Source: Arenicola marina
Lineage: Eukaryota > Annelida > Polychaeta > Arenicolidae
Length of the DNA: 64,000 bases
Assembly (NCBI GenBank): GCA_964019135.1
Contig: OZ025255.1
Location: 4,030,001 to 4,094,000, forward strand
Reading direction: 5' to 3'
The position numbers and the translations under genes were made by a program. How positions within the stretch are numbered: the stretch's first letter is position 1; every line of letters starts with the position of its first letter. The notes beneath the pieces were generated by a model, which had not been told where the DNA came from, searched no databases, and saw only the letters and a list, made by a program, of their open reading frames with translations. Of the stretch, positions 62,320 through 64,000 are shown piece after piece.

Positions 62320-62678
62320 GCTTCCCTCGCTCGTCGTGCTGTCGCCTTTCATGCAGCATCAATAACGCCAATACGACAAACACATTTCGACGATAATGTT
62401 TCCTGTTTAAATATAAAACATGTGTTGATGGCATTGAGCGCCTCCTCTGAGAACCATTTCAAGAAACGAGCCCACTTTGTTTAGTCGATTGCTTTGCAAT
62501 GAGCGTCTTCCGCATCCGCACTCACATGGGCGATAATGGGGTACATTTGCTCTAAACAAGCACCTTAAACCACCCACGCGCCCATGTTGCCATTAGCAAC
62601 ATGACGTCACTGGATAACGTGCCACCTCAATGTGAAGCGCCTTTTTCCGTACTGATAGTAGAGAACTGGGCTATAGTC
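62320..62678. other. Spacer with an X-box/CRE-like composite site
   Basis: No gene recognised. GTTGCCATTAGCAAC (62586-62600) is followed after one base by TGACGTCA (62602-62609). Confidence 0.5.
62586..62609 (+). promoter_or_regulatory. RFX X-box-like site adjoining a perfect CRE
   Basis: GTTGCC-ATT-AGCAAC is an imperfect inverted repeat of the RFX half-site (GTTGCC/GGCAAC) with a 3-bp spacer. A perfect TGACGTCA follows immediately. The order X-box then CRE is known from composite promoters bound by RFX and CREB factors. The motifs are visible; function is inferred. Confidence 0.35.
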
Positions 62679-62920
62679 GGTTGTGTATTCAGGACGCTTT
62701 AACCAATTCTGGTCATATCGCGTCAATGGGAGAAGGTAGAGAAGAGCGGAGCCACGTCCCCGGGGGTAACCCCCTACTCTTTGCGAAGAAGGACTGCGAC
62801 CACACCGACATGGCCAAAGCGGGGCTCGAACCTTCGATCCACATGCCTTTAGGCTTTCAGGCGGCCAGAACGCTAAATGCCAGCACTATATCTAACCCAC
62901 TGAAATATCAGGCGGCCAAC
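62679..62920 (-). mobile_element. tRNA-derived SINE, copy 2 (minus strand)
   Basis: On the minus strand, box A is degraded (TATTTCAGTGG, 62907-62897) and box B GGTTCGAGCCC (62832-62822) is perfect. The body CTTCTTCGCAAAGAGT, GGGGTTACCCCCG and CATTGACGCGATATGACCA matches copy 1 at 30041-30284 with a deletion of about 10-15 bp near the tRNA-body junction. Total length (242 bp) is close to copy 1 (244 bp). The 5' end lies about 55 bp from the start of the 47-bp array. Confidence 0.87.
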
Positions 62921-62975
62921 ACTGGGTTTTGGCATGCATGTCCCACCCAGCACCAGGTCGATCTACATGCACATG

Positions 62976-64000
62976 ATCCCAGGCAAAGCTACACCAGACA
63001 CCGGCTCTCATACACTCCCCGGATCGCAGGCAAAGTGACACCAGACTCCGGCTCTCATACACTCCCCGGATCCCAGGCAAAGTGCCACCAGACTCCGGCT
63101 CTCATACACTCCCCGGATCCCAGGCAAAGTGACACCAGACTCTGGCTCTCATACACTCCCCGGATCCCAGGCAAAGTGACACAAGACTCCGGCTCTCATA
63201 CACTCCCCGGATCCCAGGCAAAGTGACACCAGACTCCGGCTCTTATACACTCCCCGGATCCCAGGCAAAGTTACACCAGACACCGGCTCTCATACACTCC
63301 CCGGATCCCAGGCAAAGTTACACCAGACTCCGGCTCTCATACACTCCCCGGATCCCAGGCAAAGTGACACCAGACTCCGGCTCTCATACACTACCCGGAT
63401 CCCAGGGAAAGTGACACCAGACTCCGGCTCTCATACACTCCCCGGATCCCAGGCAAAGTGACACCAGACTCCGGCTCTCATACACTCCCCGGATCCCAGG
63501 CAAAGTGACACCAGACTCCGGCTCTCATACACTCCCCGGATCAGAGGAAAAGTTACACCAGACTGCGGCTCTCATACACTCCCCGGATCCCAGGCAAATT
63601 ACACCAGACTCCGGCTCTCATACACTCCGCGGATCCCAGGCAAAGTGACACCAGACCATGGCTCTCATACACCCCCCGGATCCCAAGCAAAGTTACACCA
63701 GACTCCGGCTCTCACACACTCCCTGGATCCCAGGCAAATTACACCAGACTCCGGCTCTCATACACTCCGCGGATCCCAGGCAAAGTGACACCAGACTCCG
63801 GCTCTTATACACTCCCCGGATCCCAGGCAGAGTTACACCAGACTCCGGCTCTCATACACTCTGCGGATCCCAGGCAAAGTGACACCAGACTCCGGCTCTC
63901 ATACACTCCCCGGATCCCAGGCAAAGTGACACCAGACTCCGGCTCTCATACACTCCCCGGATCCCAGGCAGGGTTACACCAGATTCCGGCTCTCATACAC
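62976..64000. repeat. 47-bp minisatellite, about 22 copies, continues past the right edge
   Basis: The unit contains GGCTCTCATACACTCCCCGG, ATCCCAGGCAAAGTGACACC and AGACTCC. Variants include GTTACACC, CACCGGC, TCCGCGGATCC and units shortened by 4 bp (GGCAAATTACACC). The array is cut by the window end. The plus-strand frame reading DPRQSYTRLRLSYTPRIPGK is a by-product. Confidence 0.95.

Noticed and set aside
62026-62434. His/Trp-rich peptide (HGKHTHGLMGNTPM) resembling a metal-binding repeat protein
   Set aside because: All three minus frames of the 23-bp array are open, with no unique domain or signal peptide.
9207-64000. CRISPR array
   Set aside because: Repeats are contiguous without spacers, the sequence is eukaryotic in character, and no cas genes are present.
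1-64000. Telomere at one end of the window
   Set aside because: No TTAGGG, TTAGG or related run is present, although the array density looks subtelomeric.

Overview
This is eukaryotic, almost certainly metazoan, non-coding DNA dominated by tandem repeats. The evidence is long minisatellite and satellite arrays, two tRNA-derived SINEs with RNA polymerase III boxes, a decayed non-LTR (LINE) retrotransposon 3' end, GT-AG splice-like signals and no bacterial gene organisation. The LINE tail (GRPKLRFKDVCK..., then a C-x2-C-G...IGLFSH finger) is of a kind common in marine invertebrates, so an invertebrate such as a mollusc is a reasonable guess. It is an inference; the species cannot be named from this window.

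About two thirds of the window lies in tandem arrays of at least a dozen different units. From left to right they are: 18 bp (1-252, cut by the left edge), a CT tract (1.5-1.9 kb), 36 bp (2.57-3.04 kb), a 24-bp G-rich array (7.45-7.58 kb), a 31-bp satellite (9.2-29.4 kb, about 650 copies, with higher-order structure), 61 bp (30.85-31.6 kb), 50 bp (32.5-38.7 kb, about 124 copies), 27 bp (40.4-42.9 kb, about 91 copies), 60 bp (44.0-47.1 kb, 51 nearly identical copies), an 18-bp ACGCGT array (47.2-47.6 kb), 44 bp (48.4-48.6 kb), 9 bp (49.5-50.8 kb), another 60 bp (53.8-54.2 kb), 23 then 25 bp (54.4-60.5 kb, about 229 copies of the latter), 23 bp (62.0-62.3 kb) and 47 bp (62.98 kb to the right edge). 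This density of unrelated arrays resembles a subtelomeric or other recombination-prone minisatellite cluster, but no telomere repeat is visible.

Between the arrays are 0.3-3 kb islands of ordinary-looking DNA. They hold the SINE pair (30.04-30.28 kb plus strand; 62.68-62.92 kb minus strand), the LINE remnant (47.76-48.15 kb), two copies of an unidentified dispersed repeat in opposite orientation (4.62-4.90 and 61.01-61.26 kb), a 109-bp foldback (5.97-6.08 kb), and clusters of perfect regulatory-type motifs: CRE TGACGTCA, GTCACGTGAC, TCAAGGTCA, and one CTCF-like, one YY1-like and one RFX X-box-like site. Two weak gene candidates stand out: a two-exon 53-residue membrane microprotein just right of the 31-bp satellite (29.47-29.82 kb), and a possible first exon on the minus strand at 3.49-3.68 kb.

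The long open reading frames (up to about 1,080 codons) lie inside repeat arrays and are best explained by repeats that lack stop codons. I recognise no conventional protein-coding gene. No rRNA, functional tRNA or CRISPR array is seen. Percent identities and copy numbers are estimates made by eye.
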